A stretch of 64,000 bases of DNA, taken from Mycteria americana (taxonomy: Eukaryota; Chordata; Aves; Ciconiiformes; Ciconiidae). The DNA lies in assembly GCF_035582795.1 (NCBI RefSeq), contig NC_134370.1:37683501-37747500 (forward strand), written 5' to 3'. How positions within the stretch are numbered: the stretch's first letter is position 1; every line of letters starts with the position of its first letter. The position numbers were made by a program, and so were the translations under genes. This document shows, piece after piece, positions 27,701 to 40,300 of this stretch. The notes beneath the pieces were generated by a model that was not told the origin of the DNA, searched no databases, and was given only the letters and a program-made list of their open reading frames with translations.

Positions 27701-30700
27701 GGAATTCTGTGCTGACCCTAGCATTGTGTTAGTATTTTTTCAAATAATTCTCTGTTTACATGTGGAAAACATGGTAGCCATCTACAGGCAAGCTGTGAAA
27801 TGTGAAGTGGAGGAAAAAACAATTTTTATATGTTTGGTCTTCATACTTGTTATTGCTGTGATACAGAAGGACTTTCAGAACGTTTGGATTAAAACAAAAT
27901 TATCTTTAAAGCTGTAGTTCTTTCTTTTTAGGGCCACTTATATTTTAATCCTTTAATTGGTAGTGGGGGAAATTAATCTATTAAAGGGGATTAAGAATCA
28001 ACACTATTTTGGAAAAGATGTCTAAATGAATACTAAGAAGGCCTGAGAAAATTGTCGATGACTATTTTGAAACAGTTAAGCCTTGCATAGATGGTGTGGA
28101 TGGCAAGTTAGGGCACAGTTGTTTTCACATGTCACCGTACTTAGAGGTGGAGATAAGACACATGTTGCAATTCTGTTTTCCTACCTTTGTTAGAGGTCTT
28201 TGAGGTATAGGAGTAAGAAGTACTGAGTAAATATTGTAAGACACCTAAAATATAAACTCTGGTAATTCAGTTCTTCTGTATCTTGCCATATGGTATCTAT
28301 CAAATGCCAAGATATTGTACCCAAAAACTGACCATAAAATGGAGCGCTGTCTTGGATTTTGGTAAAGTCCTATAATAATGCTGTTTTTCAGGATTGCCAG
28401 TCATTGCATGGTGACATTCCTCAGAAGCAAAGAGAGATCACACTGAAGGGTTTTAGAAATGGTACATTTAAAGTTCTGGTTGCAACCAACGTAGCTGCCC
28501 GTGGTTTAGATATCCCTGAAGTTGACCTGGTTGTACAAAGTTCACCACCAAAGGTAGGAGATGGTTATGTTGAGTGTCTTGTAAGAATTTGTAGTCTTGT
28601 TTTCAAGTAGTATATTCTATCAGGTGACGGTATTCACCACACAGAGTTTATCAGCATTGCATTTAAGGGTAAGAAATGTCCTGATATATAGAAGTAGTTT
28701 CTTAAAGGATTTTTTCGGAGTGCGTCAGTCCCTAGTATGTTTGAAGATGGTCTCCTTAAAATGCCTTCTTTTAAGGCTGTTCAAAGCCTCTCCCTTCAAG
28801 GCCATGTATGGTGATTGTAAGTCTGGAAGCAGTGGGAAGTGAAGAAAGGCTGTTTGTCTTGCAAGAATGATTCACTAAGTAGGGGCATATATGAAGAGGG
28901 GACCCCAACAGTGAGAACATTGGCTGAAGTTAAGAGGGTTTAAAAGAAACAAGATAATTTTTCAGTGAATTCGCTATTAATATTTCAGTAACCATGCTCA
29001 AGTGATGTGCAGGAGGGTGAGTGGGATTGTTACGGAGGTATACACAGAAAATATTTTCTCATGTTCTCTATGGTGATGCCAAAGCAAGACTTAGTTGATC
29101 CATGCTCGTGGTTGTGGCTTTCAAACCATGATTTTTAGAGGGTTATGGAAAAGCTTATTCATTTGACTTTAGTGAAACAACGTTTTTTATTTAATTCTCT
29201 GATGCAGTTATTGTGTATTGTTCAGGCTTAACGGTAATAGCTTCTACTAAATTATGTGAATGTAACGAATGGATTAAATTACAGTAAATTAGGTAAGTCA
29301 TAAGGCTATTTATTTTGAAGGATGTGGAGTCCTATATCCATCGTTCTGGACGCACAGGTCGAGCTGGACGGACTGGGATTTGTATCTGTTTTTATCAGCG
29401 AAAGGAAGAACATCAGTTGAGATATGTGGAACAAAAAGCGGTAAAGTATAGTTTTCCTCTAATCACAAGCACTCAAATGTAATGTGTTAGGGTAGCATGT
29501 AAAATCTTTGTGTTTTGTTTATAGTTCAATTACAGAATGTAGCTTATAAAGCACCCAGTTGAGGTTCAGTTACCTTGCAGAGTTTGGGTGCACTATCAGT
29601 TACTGTGGAGCAGGGAGTGCACTGCAGGTTCTCATGCCCACGCTTTTTCAGCAAATGCCAGTAAGATCGTACCCGTGGAAATGAGAAAAAGCTAGCAGGA
29701 TTTCAGTTTAGTGTTCACCCTGGCTTAACATCTGATCGGTAATTTGCATATGTGTAGCTTTACTGAGAACTGTTACTTCCATTTTTGCACTTTGTGCACT
29801 GTTCCATATGGTAGTTTTCTCACCAATTAAGTATTCAGTTGGGATGAGATGGTTTAGTCTCGGCACATAAAACTCAGACTTACATTTAGAAAAGCTGTGT
29901 AACTTGTACTTAAATCCAAGTAAATCAGGCTAAAATTAATAATTTAGAATTTGTAGGACTTTTCCCCTGGAATCTGCCAAAACGGTCTCTATTTCAGTTT
30001 AAGGTCACGATCATTTAAACTGACCTGGTACACAAAAGGCTTTTAAGTGTTACCCATTTCCCTGTAAGCTTAACCTTGTAATTTTCACTAGCAAAAGTTG
30101 GGAGTTAAAAGGTGAAAAGAAGAAGAAAAATGGTAGATTTAAATGCTTGTTTCATTGGACTCCAATACTGTTTCTTTAGAACTAAATTATTTATGGTCTG
30201 CAACTTTCATTTGTATTTTGCTTGTTAAATTTCAGGGCATTACGTTCAAGCGTGTTGGTGTTCCTACTGCAACAGATATAATAAAGGCTTCCAGCAAAGA
30301 TGCCATCAGGTGTGTTCGGTGACTGAAGCCCTGTTATATCTTTCTATCTTCCCAGTTCAGAAAGGCTGTTTGGATTGCTCTTCGCTGTCTCTCTGAACTG
30401 ATCACAATTAAAGTCTTGGTCTGCTATTTTTCTTCTATTCCAGAGCCTAGTAAATACTAGTGTATAATTTTTTTTTTTTTTTTGCTTTAATTAGGTGTCT
30501 GGATTCTGTTCCTCAAACTGCTATTGAATATTTCAAAGAATCTGCTCGATTGCTGATACAAGAAAAGGGACCAGTTAATGCTCTGGCTGCAGCTCTAGCG
30601 CATATTTCAGGTGCTACTTCCATTGAGCAGCGCTCCCTGCTGAACTCGGATGCGGTAAGGGTGTATGGCTTAACATTTATCTTGAATCTGAAAAAAACTA

Positions 30701-33112
30701 ACACACCTCTGTGTTGTTTAAATAAAGAATTATTTGTCTCCTTATGATTTTGTTTATGGGAACTGTACTTAAGCCACTAGGAACTACTAACTTAGTTAAA
30801 AGCAAAAATATAGTGGCTATAAATACACTTGCTCTCCTGTAACAATATCCACTTGAAAACTTAGTTTATAAACTGTAAATTTCTCGTGTCTGATAGATGT
30901 GCTGAAGCTTATTCCTCTGACTGAATGTAGCATGCCCCATTTCTTACTCTTTAGGGATTTGTTACAATGATACTACGCTGCTCTGAAGAAATAAACAATA
31001 TGAGCTATGCTTGGCGAAGACTGCGGGAACTGTTGGGTGATGATGTTGATAGGAAGGTGAACAGAATGTGTTTCCTCAAGGGAAAAATGGTAAGCTTTTT
31101 TTGTATCTTTGCTGCTGAGCTCTTCTGGTTGTAGCCTTTTCTCAGCAATTGTCAGGGGAGATATTGGTCTTTTTTTTTCCCTATTCAAGGCTCTGTTGAT
31201 AAGGTCGTGACTCTGGTAGAAGGATGGGCCTCAATCTGTTTTATTAGGGCTTAGACATCTCAGGGGCTTAGGGCTCTACTCCACTGCCATGCTAAGAGGA
31301 TAGTAGAATGCAGTGTATAGCATGGCTATAGGGACAGCAGAACAGGTAAAATGTACGAACCGTGCCTTAACGACAAAACATAGAACAGGATTTCTTAGAA
31401 CAGTCAGTTCTGATAGTGCATGTCCATCATATTTCTGGTACCTGAAACAGAAAGATCAGAAGGTTATTTTCTGGGTTGCATATTTAACAATGTTGCAACA
31501 ACTGCAGTAAAGCTCACTGAGAGACAGTTATTTTAAATAAAAGTGATTCCCCTCACTCTTCTTGTCTCAGAATTTATATGCATTTTTCACAAACATGAAA
31601 ATGTGTGATCAAATAGTCTGTCCAGGATTATTTGTGGTGACACAGAGGACAAGGAATGCTTATGCCTTGCTTTTGTGAGTTGTTAGGCATTATTGCTGAT
31701 TTGCTCTATCTTTGTGTTTTTCTGGGTGTATTTCTTGTTTCTCAACATAACCTGATCAATAAAACTGTACAGAGAGATGCTGTGATCTTGATGACTTCAT
31801 TCATTTACGTGCTGTCAACACATGCCCATTCTCTTATCCTTTATGCAACTCTCTCAATGGTCAAAGATTTCAAAGTATCTTAAGTCTCTTAAAACACTTT
31901 GAAATGTAAAACTGTTTGTTCTAGTACATAGATTTATAGGCTCTTTTTTTTTTTTAGTTGCAGTCAATTAAAAGGTTAGGCTTGTATCCATTAAAATTAT
32001 TCTCTCTTTTTAGGGTGTGTGCTTTGATATTCCTGCTGCAGACCAAAAGGAAATAGAGGTATGTTCATTGAAATTTCTGGTTACAGCAGACTGTAGATAA
32101 AACTGGCTGGACTGGGTTAGGCAGAAAACATTATGTAGCCTGTATCTTGCCTTTTCTAGTGGCAAAAGGGATCGCTTTGAAGGAACTGAAGAACAGAACA
32201 AGCATACAGTGTTCCTTTCCTAAAGTATTCCTGTCTCCAAAAATCTGTAGCTTGAGACTTTTGCACTAAGAGTGGTGGTGTGAACAATCCACCCCTTGTT
32301 ACTGCTGCTGGATTAATCTTTGTAGGCAGTGAGTCTCATTACACTATAAAATCCCCTTTTTTCCACCCCCCCCCCCCTTCTTTTCACCCAGAATTCTCTC
32401 CACAGAAAAGTGAATTCCAGGTTTTTGCTTGGCAGAATTACTATTCCCATGCCAAAATTCCCTAGACTTCCAATCTTTCCTTCAGGTATTTCTCCCTTAG
32501 TGCATCTCCGGACCCTCATGCTCTGGCATTCATTCACTCCTAAAACAATTTTTCATTCTGGATTAGAGGGGAATGGAAGGGACGGTGTGGATTTGTCATC
32601 AGTAATGATTGTAGTGGGGTATTCTTAAGAAATGAAAGGTGGAGAAAGACTTTACTGATGAGGCTGCTCTGTAAAGCTCTAAGGTGGGTTTCAGTTCTGT
32701 TCTATAGTATCTGAGGTGTACTCGGTCATCTGTAGCTCTTACGCTTAAAATTTTGAAACCAGTATGACCACTTTAGTTAGAAACTTGAATCCCCTATATT
32801 AGCTCCCAATTTTTCCTTTTCAGCTGAGCAAATTTAGTAATTATGAAATACCCTGTATATGCATTCCTAGAATTTAACTTAATATGCCTGACTTTATTTC
32901 AATAGGCAAGATGGGAAGATTCTAAACAATGGCGTCTGTGCGTGGCGACTGAATTACCTGAGTTAGTAGAATCACAACGAGGAGGAGGAGGAGGTGGAGG
33001 AAATGGCCGAAGCTTTTCAAGCTCCAGGAATGGGCGGCGTGGTAGCTCTGGTAGAAACAGATTCAGAAGCAGAGGCCAGAAACGAAGTTTTGACAGAGCA
33101 TTTGATCGTTAA
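18793..33112 (+). CDS. DDX50: DEAD-box RNA helicase DDX50 (Gu-beta), 709 aa
   Basis: ATP-dependent nucleolar RNA helicase of the DDX21/DDX50 family. Exons: 18793-18897, 19516-19782, 21089-21164, 21884-22062, 23613-23730, 24638-24823, 25371-25516, 26522-26671, 28392-28553, 29321-29440, 30236-30309, 30495-30654, 30955-31089, 32014-32058, 32906-33112. They sum to 2130 nt in frame. Residues 1-130 are a charged Lys/Ser/Glu tail ([15 protein letters not shown]) as in nucleolar proteins. Helicase motifs: Q motif about 139-160, motif I ARTGTGKT 177-184, PTREL 215-219, TPGR 262-265, motif II DEVD 286-289 (the family form of DEAD), SAT 322-324, ARGLD 445-449, HRSGRTGR 470-477. A GUCT RNA-binding domain follows (about 545-641, ending GVCFDIP), then an RG/S-rich tail with a Gly run, ending [10 protein letters not shown]. 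Exon 2 has a NAGNAG-type acceptor that could drop one Lys. The name rests on gene order; core and tail also resemble mammalian DDX21. Confidence 0.93.
19783..32905 (+). other. DDX50: DDX50 introns
   Basis: All introns read GT-AG. The longer ones are 19783-21088, 22063-23612, 23731-24637, 25517-26521, 26672-28391, 28554-29320, 29441-30235, 31090-32013 and 32059-32905. They are AT-rich with homopolymer runs (A about 26802-26817; T about 30467-30483, just before the exon 12 acceptor; C about 32367-32379). I recognised no snoRNA, tRNA or mobile element in them, but I did not scan structures exhaustively. Confidence 0.7.
32979..33000 (+). repeat. DDX50: Coding (GGA)n run in the last DDX50 exon
   Basis: A GGA/GGT trinucleotide run encodes R followed by seven glycines and then NG, at the start of the RG/S-rich tail. 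Such runs are prone to length change between individuals and species. Confidence 0.8.
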
Positions 33113-33460
33113 CTTCAACAATCCAGAAGTGGAAAAAATGGGACTGCAGTATTTTATATTACATTAAAATAGGCTGTTCCTGTGTGTTTGTACCACTTGG
33201 AAAAAAATGTCATTCAGATTTTTTTTTCTCAGTGTATTTTGGTCATAAACAAGATCCTGTTCACTTTAAAAAAAACACAAGAAAAATAAAATTTATTGTT
33301 TCCTTCCTTTCTTGTATCGCCATTTCAACTGTTAAGACCTAAATCTTTATTCCATAATATGGCTGTTGCATTCAAAACTGTAGCCTGGCTCACTGTATAA
33401 TATATAGATCTTAACTCCTGGTCAAACCTGTGCATTTTCCAAAAAAATAAAATATTATTT
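33113..33460 (+). terminator. DDX50: DDX50 3' UTR with two polyadenylation signals
   Basis: AT-rich sequence after the TAA at 33110-33112. Canonical AATAAA hexamers lie at 33285-33290 and 33446-33451, giving two likely 3' ends about 160 bp apart. Confidence 0.7.
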
Positions 33461-33549
33461 TACAAGTTCATATTCTGTTAGAAGGTTTTAAAAGTGTGGG
33501 TGTTGGGCAAAGGTGAGTAGCGTAGTTTGAGTATACATGGTTGGAGTGT

Positions 33550-33565
33550 ATTTTCCTATATATAG
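33550..33565 (+). repeat. Target-site duplication, left copy (CR1)
   Basis: ATTTTCCTATATATAG, identical at all 16 positions to 36502-36517 on the other side of the CR1 insertion. Confidence 0.9.
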
Positions 33566-36501
33566 TATTTAGGAGCCAAGAGGGAAACACCAGTGAAACA
33601 CCTCAAAGCACATAAGGGGTGTTTCTCTGTGAAGGAGACACGGACGACAGCCCAGCTGAAGTGCCTCTACATCAATGCACGCAGCATGGGCAATAAACAG
33701 GAGGATCTGAAAGCCATTGTGCAGCAGGAAAACTGTGATATAGTTGCCATCATGGAAACATGGTGGGATGACTCGCACAACTGGAGTGCAGCAATGGATG
33801 GCTATAAACTCTTCAGGAGGGATAGGCAAGGTAGGAGAGGTGGTGGGGTAGCCCTGTATGTTAGAGAGTGTTTGGATAGTTCAGAGCTCGATGATGGTGA
33901 TGATAGGGTTGAGTGTTTATGGGTAAGAATCAGGGGGAAGGCCAACAAAGCAGATATTGTGGTGGGAGTCTGTTACAGACCACCCACCCAGGATGAAGAG
34001 GCAGATGAAATATTCTATAAGCAGCTGGGAGAAGTCTCATGATCGCTAGCCCTTGTTCTTGTGGGGGACTTCAACTCACCAGATGTCTGCTGGAAATACA
34101 ATACAGCAGAGAGGAAACAGTCCAGGAGGTTCCTGGAGTGTGTGGCAGATAACTTCCTGACACAGCTGGTGAGTGAGCCAACTAGGGAAGGTGCCCCGCT
34201 GGACCTCTTGTTCACGAACAGACAAGGACTTCTGAGCCATGTGATGGTTGGAGGCCGTCTTGGGCAGAGTGATCACAAAATGATAGTTTTTGATACGTGG
34301 AGAAGTGAGGAGGGGGATCAGCAGAACTGCCACCTTAGACTTCTGGAGGGCAGACTTTGGCCTGTTTAGGAGACTGGTTGACAGAGTCCCCTGGGAGGCA
34401 GCCCTAAAGGGCAAAGGAGTCCAGGAAGGCTGGACATTCTTCAAGGAAGAAGTCCTAAAGGCACAAGAGCGGGCTGTCCCCCGGTGCCAAAAGACAAGCC
34501 GTCGGGGAAGAAGACAGGCCTGGCTGAATAGAGAGCTTTGGCTAGAACTCAGGAAAAAGAGGAGAGTCTACAGCCTTTGGAAGGAGGGGCAGGCAACTCA
34601 GGAGGACTACAAAGGTGTAGCGAGGTTGTGCAGGGAGAAAATTAGAAGGGCCAAAGCCCAGCTAGAGCTCAATCTGGCTACTGCTGTAAAAGACAACAAA
34701 AACCACTTCTTCAAATACATTAGCAGCAAAAGGAGAGCTAAGGAGAATCTCCAGCCTCTATTAGATGTGGGAGGGAACATAGTGACCAAGGATGAGGAAA
34801 GGCTGAGGTACTTAACACCTTCTTCACCTCAGTCTTTAAGACCAATTGTTCTCTGGTTACCCAGCCCCCTGAGTTGGAAGATAGGGACGGGGACTGGAAT
34901 GGAGCCCCCATAATCCAGGGGGAAATGGTGAGTGACCTGCTGCACCACTTAGACATTCACAAGTCTATGGGGCCTGATGAGATCCACCTGAGAGTACTGA
35001 AGGAACTGGCAGAAGTGCTCACCAAGTCCCTTTCCATCATTTATCAGCAGTCCTGGCTAACTGGGGAGGTCCCAGTTGACTGGAGGTTAGTCAATGTGAC
35101 ACCCATCTACAAAGAATGGCTGGAAGGAGGACCTGGGGAACTACAGGCCTATCAGCCTGACCTCAGTACTGGGGAAGCTGATGGAGCAGATCATCCTGAA
35201 TGCCATCACACGGCATGTAGAGGATGACCAAGTGATCAAGCCCAGCCAGCATGGGTTTAGGAAAGGCAGGTCCTGCTTGACCAACCTGATATCTTTCTAC
35301 AACAATGTGACCCGCCTAGTAGATGAGGGAAAGGCTGTGGATGTTGTCTACCTAGACTTCAGTAAAGCCTTTGACACTGTCTCCCACAGCATTCTCCTGG
35401 AGAAACTGGCTGCCCGTGGCTTGGACGGGTGTACTCTTCGCTGGGTAAAGACCTGGCTGGATGTCCGGGCCCAGAGAGTGGTGGTGAATGGAGTTTACTC
35501 CAGTTGGCGGCCGGTCACAAGTGGTGTTCCCCAGGGCTCAGTATTGGGGCCAGTTCTGTTTAGTATCTTTATCAATGATTTGGACGAAGGGATTGAGTGC
35601 ACCCTCAGTAAGTTTGCAGATGACACCAAGTTGGGCGGGAGTGTTGATCTGCTGGAGGGTAGGCAGGCTCTGCAGAGGGACCTGGACAGGCTGGATCGAT
35701 GGGCTGAGGTCAGTTGTATGAGGTTCAACAAGGCTAAGTGCAAGGTCCTGCACTTGGGCCACAGCAACCCCATGCAACGCTACAGGCTTGGGGAAGAGTG
35801 GCTGGAAAGCTGCCTGGTGGAAAAGGACCTGGGGGTGCTGCTTGACAGCCACCTGAATATGAGCCAGCAGCATGCCCAGGTGGCCAAGAAAGCCAATGGC
35901 ACCCTGGTTTGTATCAGAAATAGCGTGGCCAGCAGGACTAGAGAAGTGATTGTGCCCCTGTATTCGGCACTGGTGAGGCTGCACCTCGAATGCTGTGTTC
36001 AGTTTTGGGCCCCCCACTACAAGAAAGACATTGAGGTGCTGGCGCGTGTCCAGAGAAGGGCAACGAAGCTGGTGAAGGGTCTGGAGCAGAAGTCTTATGA
36101 GGAGTGGCTGAGGGGACTGGGGTTGTTTAGTCTGGAGAAAAGGAGGCTGAAGGGAGACCTTATCGCTCTCTACAACTACCTGAAAGGAGGCTGTAGCAAG
36201 GTGGGGGTCGGTCTCTTCTTCCAGGTAACAAGTGATAGGACAAGAGGGAATGGCCTCAAGTTGTGCCAGGGGAAATTTAGACTGGCTGTTACGAAATTTT
36301 ACTTGACTGAAAGGGTTGTCCAGCATTGGAAGAGGCTTTCCAGGGAAGTGGTTGAGTCGCCATGCCTGGAAGTATTTAAAAGACGTTTGGATGAGGTGCT
36401 TAGGGACATGGTGTAGTGGTGGTCTTGGTAGTGTTAGGTTTACAGTTGGACTTGATGATCTCAAAGGTCGTTTCCAACCTATACGATTCTGTGATTCTGT
36501 G
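33566..36501 (+). mobile_element. CR1 LINE, 5'-truncated, young but inactive
   Basis: A 2.9-kb CR1 non-LTR retrotransposon in + orientation. It keeps nearly all of ORF2 and lacks ORF1 and the 5' UTR. The endonuclease part starts near 33650 (LKCLYINARSMGNK, then CYRPPTQDE, VGDFNSPDVCW and SDHKMI). Reverse transcriptase runs about 34900-36416 with [13 protein letters not shown], motif [14 protein letters not shown], motif [13 protein letters not shown] and motif [10 protein letters not shown], and ends [13 protein letters not shown] at 36416. The last part is the short 3' UTR ending in two ATTCTGTG units, the recognition tail of bird CR1. ORF2 is broken by one stop (TGA at 34040-34042, looking like CpG decay of CGA) and three frame changes, near 34340, 34800 and 35115. 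The few defects and long open frames suggest a recent insertion. It sits between DDX50 and DDX21. Confidence 0.97.
35181..36416 (+). pseudogene. CR1 ORF2 reverse-transcriptase segment (411 codons open)
   Basis: The longest intact piece of the CR1 ORF2. It contains fingers/palm motifs A (YLDFSKAFD), B ([10 protein letters not shown]) and C (FADD) of LINE reverse transcriptases and the conserved CR1 C-terminal region ([12 protein letters not shown], and the final [16 protein letters not shown]). It is part of the disrupted ORF2 and is not a host gene. The Met at 35181 is internal to the ancestral ORF, just after the last frame change. Confidence 0.95.
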
Positions 36502-36517
36502 ATTTTCCTATATATAG
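36502..36517 (+). repeat. Target-site duplication, right copy (CR1)
   Basis: ATTTTCCTATATATAG follows directly after the CR1 tail ATTCTGTGATTCTGTG. The first two or three bases could also belong to the tail, so the true duplication is 13 to 16 bp. Confidence 0.88.
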
Positions 36518-36599
36518 GAAGCATTTACATGTGTTATTACAGATGGTAAGTATTGTTCTGCCGGTACAGATGCGTGGGGTGCAGCAACCTAGTTACTGG

Positions 36600-37330
36600 A
36601 TTTTGAAGCGTGGCGGCAGGAGCCCCGTTAGGGGAGGAGGCGGTGGCGCGGCCAGGGCCCGGTACGCGGCGCCGCGGGCGCGGGGGAAGCCGGAGGCAGG
36701 GACCGTCGGGGCAGCGCCGGCGGAAGGGGCGGGCGGGGCCGGGCCGGCGGCGCAGCGGCTGCATGGGCGGCGTGTGGGGCCGCGCGGCGCGGCTCGGCGT
36801 CCCCGCGGCCCGGGCGGCGGCGGCACCGGTCAGCGATCGGCGGCGGCTAGGTTGGCTGTCCGGCCCCGGGGCGAGCCCGCTGCTGCTGCTGCTGGCGGCG
36901 GCGCTGCCCCGCGGCCCGGTCCGCCCGCCGGCCGTCCTCGGCGCCGCGCCTCACTTCCTGCGCGCCGGGGCGGGGCGCGGGTCCTGGGGCCGCCGCTGCG
37001 AGACAGGCAGCAGCGCCGCCGCACACCTCCTTGGGGAGCAGCCGGCCGCCATGCCCGCCGCCGGCCCCGCCGCTAGCCCCGCCGAGCCGCAGGCGCCGGC
37101 GGGCGACGAGTCCCTCCGCCGCGGCCGCCGGAGGAAAGCCAAGGTGGGAGCGGGAGCGGGAGCGAGCGGCTGTGCGCCACGTGCCGCCGTGGGGGCGGCC
37201 ATTTTGTATGGCCCGGTCCGGCCCCGGCGCGGGCTTGGGGGCCCCGGGCACGGGGGTTCAGGCGTTAAAGCGGAATAACAGCGCGTGGTCGGAGGGGGCG
37301 GGCGAGGGAGGCGGTTCCTCCGTGTAACGC
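36600..37330 (+). promoter_or_regulatory. DDX21: CpG-island promoter of DDX21
   Basis: Dense CpG sequence from about 36600 to 37320 spanning the first coding exon (37051-37143). The ATG at 37051 sits in a good context (gccgccATGc). The reading frame is open upstream back to another ATG at 36610, but that part is Ala/Arg/Gly/Pro rich with no similarity to helicase N-termini, so I take it as 5' UTR. The CR1 insertion ends only about 100 bp before the island. Confidence 0.8.
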
Positions 37331-40300
37331 CTGCTTTCCCTCGGCAGGAGGAGACCCAGGAGAAGAAGCTGAAGCGGCGAGAGAGGCTGAAGCGGCGCGG
37401 TAAGGCCGAGGGCGAGCAGGCCCAGCCCGAGGAGAGCGGGCTGGGCGACGGTGACCTTGAGCCCCCTCTGCCCAAGAAGACCAAAAAAGTCAAGGAGAAG
37501 AGCAACGGTCTGGCTGGAGAGAGCGATGGCTCTGAGCATACAGCGAAATCTTGCTCTGCTGTAAGCAACGACGTGACGTCTCCGGCAGCCCAGAGTGCAT
37601 CCGGCGATGCAGCTGCTGGAGAGCAGGACAGCGACGCAGAGGTAGTAACACTCTGCCAGCAGAGCCCGTGCCTTGCCTAATTAACGTCCCACTGGTAATG
37701 AGTGGGCTTAATAACACATACTGGGTGCTGCGTGGAGACTTGTGGAGTGAGGGTTGTGGGAGCGTTAGGCTGCTGTTGTAGGCAGTGTTTGCCACCATTC
37801 CCCTTAGATTTACAGCACCTGGTCCTGGGCATCAGGGAACGTGCCTGGCACCATGCCCATTTCTGCCCAAGCTGCGGGTGGGTGAGTGAAGCACAGCAGT
37901 ACATGCACCAGCATGTGGCAGCCATCTCTCCTTGTGCTTTCCCCCTCGTGGTATATGCCAAGCCGTTTGGAGTAGTTTATTCTGCAGTGGAGGAGGCTAG
38001 CTAACAGGAAGCAGTGACCATGTGCTCGCTCGTCTTTGTGTGGCAACTTGTTTTGTATCCTGCAGTGCAAGGGTTTCTCCCTGCTGCACAGGCAGTCACT
38101 GTCTTAGAAATGTGCGTTGCTTTGTGCTGTGACAGCGCTTTCTCTCCTGGCAGGCTCTTTGAAGAAATATTTGGCAAGGTGTCCTGTCAGGGAAGGTCAC
38201 GGTTATCCTCATTAGTTCCTGCTTCTGGAGTTCTTCCTGTTCAGATTTCACCCTTGGCCTTGCACACATGTGCAAGAGGATCCCTCAGCTTGCCTTCCCC
38301 TGCATAGGGCCTTCTGTGGGTAGTTTTCTCTCTTGCGTTTAAGATGGGAATGTGGATCAAGAGAGTGCTTTTTGTACATTGAGTGTAATGATGTGATCTC
38401 TCAGATCTTGAAGTAGAAGCTAAATAGTGAGTTCTAAGTATCTAACGGTGTGCAAAGTTAAGAAGCTGTCTGCGTGATGTACCGGGTAGGTGTGATTTAG
38501 AGGGAAATTCCTGCTTCACACAGTGAATGGAAATCAAATATGTTTTGCTGTGAAAAACATTTTTATTATTTCGGTGGACTCCAGTTAAGATTTTTAACAA
38601 GTAGTTTCCCTTTCCTGACTTGCCAAGCGTATGTGCACAATGCAGTAAGATCACATGGAAGGGGCAGTTGTTCCCTTTCGTTTGCCATGGGTCTTAAAAG
38701 GTGGCACAGGTATATCTGAACTAGAGATGAGATAGCAGTAGTTGTGGTTTTGAACAAGCTGTTGCAGGTAACAAGAGCAGGAAGACCTTTGGCAGGAAGT
38801 CTTAAGTAACGACTGATGTAAAACCAGGATTCGCTTGTAGGAATTCTGTCACGCTAACTGGTGCAGCCGGTGTCAGTGTGTCTTGTCTTCTAATACAGGG
38901 TGGCTGGATTCAAGTTTCCAACTTTATGCTGTGATGACGTTTTTGTTTGTGAAGTACCTGCATCACAAGGGTTTTCTTCCTGTTTAAACAGAAAGGAGGT
39001 AGCTGGTAAAACTGCAGTGATAAAGTAAATGCACAGCTTTTCTTGTGTGCCTGTGTAGGGTACATTATTTGCTCATCTCCTAGGGGTAATAAGTTGTTTG
39101 TTTGTTTGTTTTTCTTTTATCCTGTTAGGAGCTGACAGAAGAAGCAAAAGAAGGCGCCTTCTCCAATTTTCCTCTCTCCCAAAACACCATCAACCTTCTC
39201 AAAGGTTAGTTAATGTGGCAGAAGAAATTTCAGTAAATGTTTGTCCGGAATTGCACTCTGTTACACGTGCAAGCATAGACAGAAAGCAAGGGTAAATTGT
39301 CCTAAATCGTCTTACATTTATTGTGGAGTAAGAACATGCACATGAGCGGTCACTGTAGGTTCAAAGAATCTACTGTTGTTAGTAGGAACAGAGTTTCTGT
39401 TTTATTCCATTTCAAGTTCTGTTATTTTAAGGCAAGTTTATTCTTTTGTGGTGTGGTTATTCCTACACATACATGCTAGACACAGTGTTTTTCTTCTCAT
39501 CAGCATCATTTTACTTACTGTGTGTCTTTATTTTAATTCCAGTATCTGCTGTCTACAATATCACTTCTTAAATAAGTGTAATGGTGTTTCCTATATGAGG
39601 ACTGTGTGGCTCCTGTGAACAGATTGTCTCTGATTATTCTCATACTTTTGGGCATTTTCATATCTCTTCTAGATTAGTTTTATTGTGGATGTAACCACTT
39701 TAGAGTTCTTACTGTTCTCTGTGTTGGGGAAACTGTGCAATTCTTGTTTCCCAGACAAAATTCTCCTAGTTGCTTTACATTTTCCTTGCTCAGAAGTTTG
39801 TCTTGGGTGGATTTATTTCACTTCCACTGTGCAAAATCTCTCTCAAGTTTTAGAGTATCTTAAACACCCTCACCTCCTCCCCTGCCCTCAAAATCAAGCT
39901 ACCACAAAATCTTGGGCTTTATCAGAAAAAGCTTGGGGTTTTTTTTTTTTTTTCTTCCTTCCCTCTGGTTGTCATATGCCAAAAATCATAAAGAAGGCTT
40001 CGTTTGATTGTGAATATTCAGCTGTGTGTTTAAGGGGGAATACTTTTTGATTTAGAGTAGGAGAGAAAACACACAGATATGTATTTCTTCTAACTTGCAC
40101 CTTCTGTTGTGTACAGGATTTGACATGATGCGTCCTACATGTTTGGGCTAGTTATATATGAGGGCTCCTAATTGTTCAGCTTGCAGAAGAATCAGCACCT
40201 TTTAATGAAACCTCTTTGGATTATTTTACAGCTCGAGGTGTAAAATACCTGTTCCCTGTGCAAGTGAAGACTTTTCAGCCCATATATGATGGCAAAGACC

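Noticed and set aside
36610-37278. Upstream in-frame ATG extending DDX21 by 147 codons
   Set aside because: The extension is Ala/Arg/Gly/Pro rich CpG-island translation without similarity to helicase N-termini; the ATG at 37051 has a better context and fits the family's MP- start.
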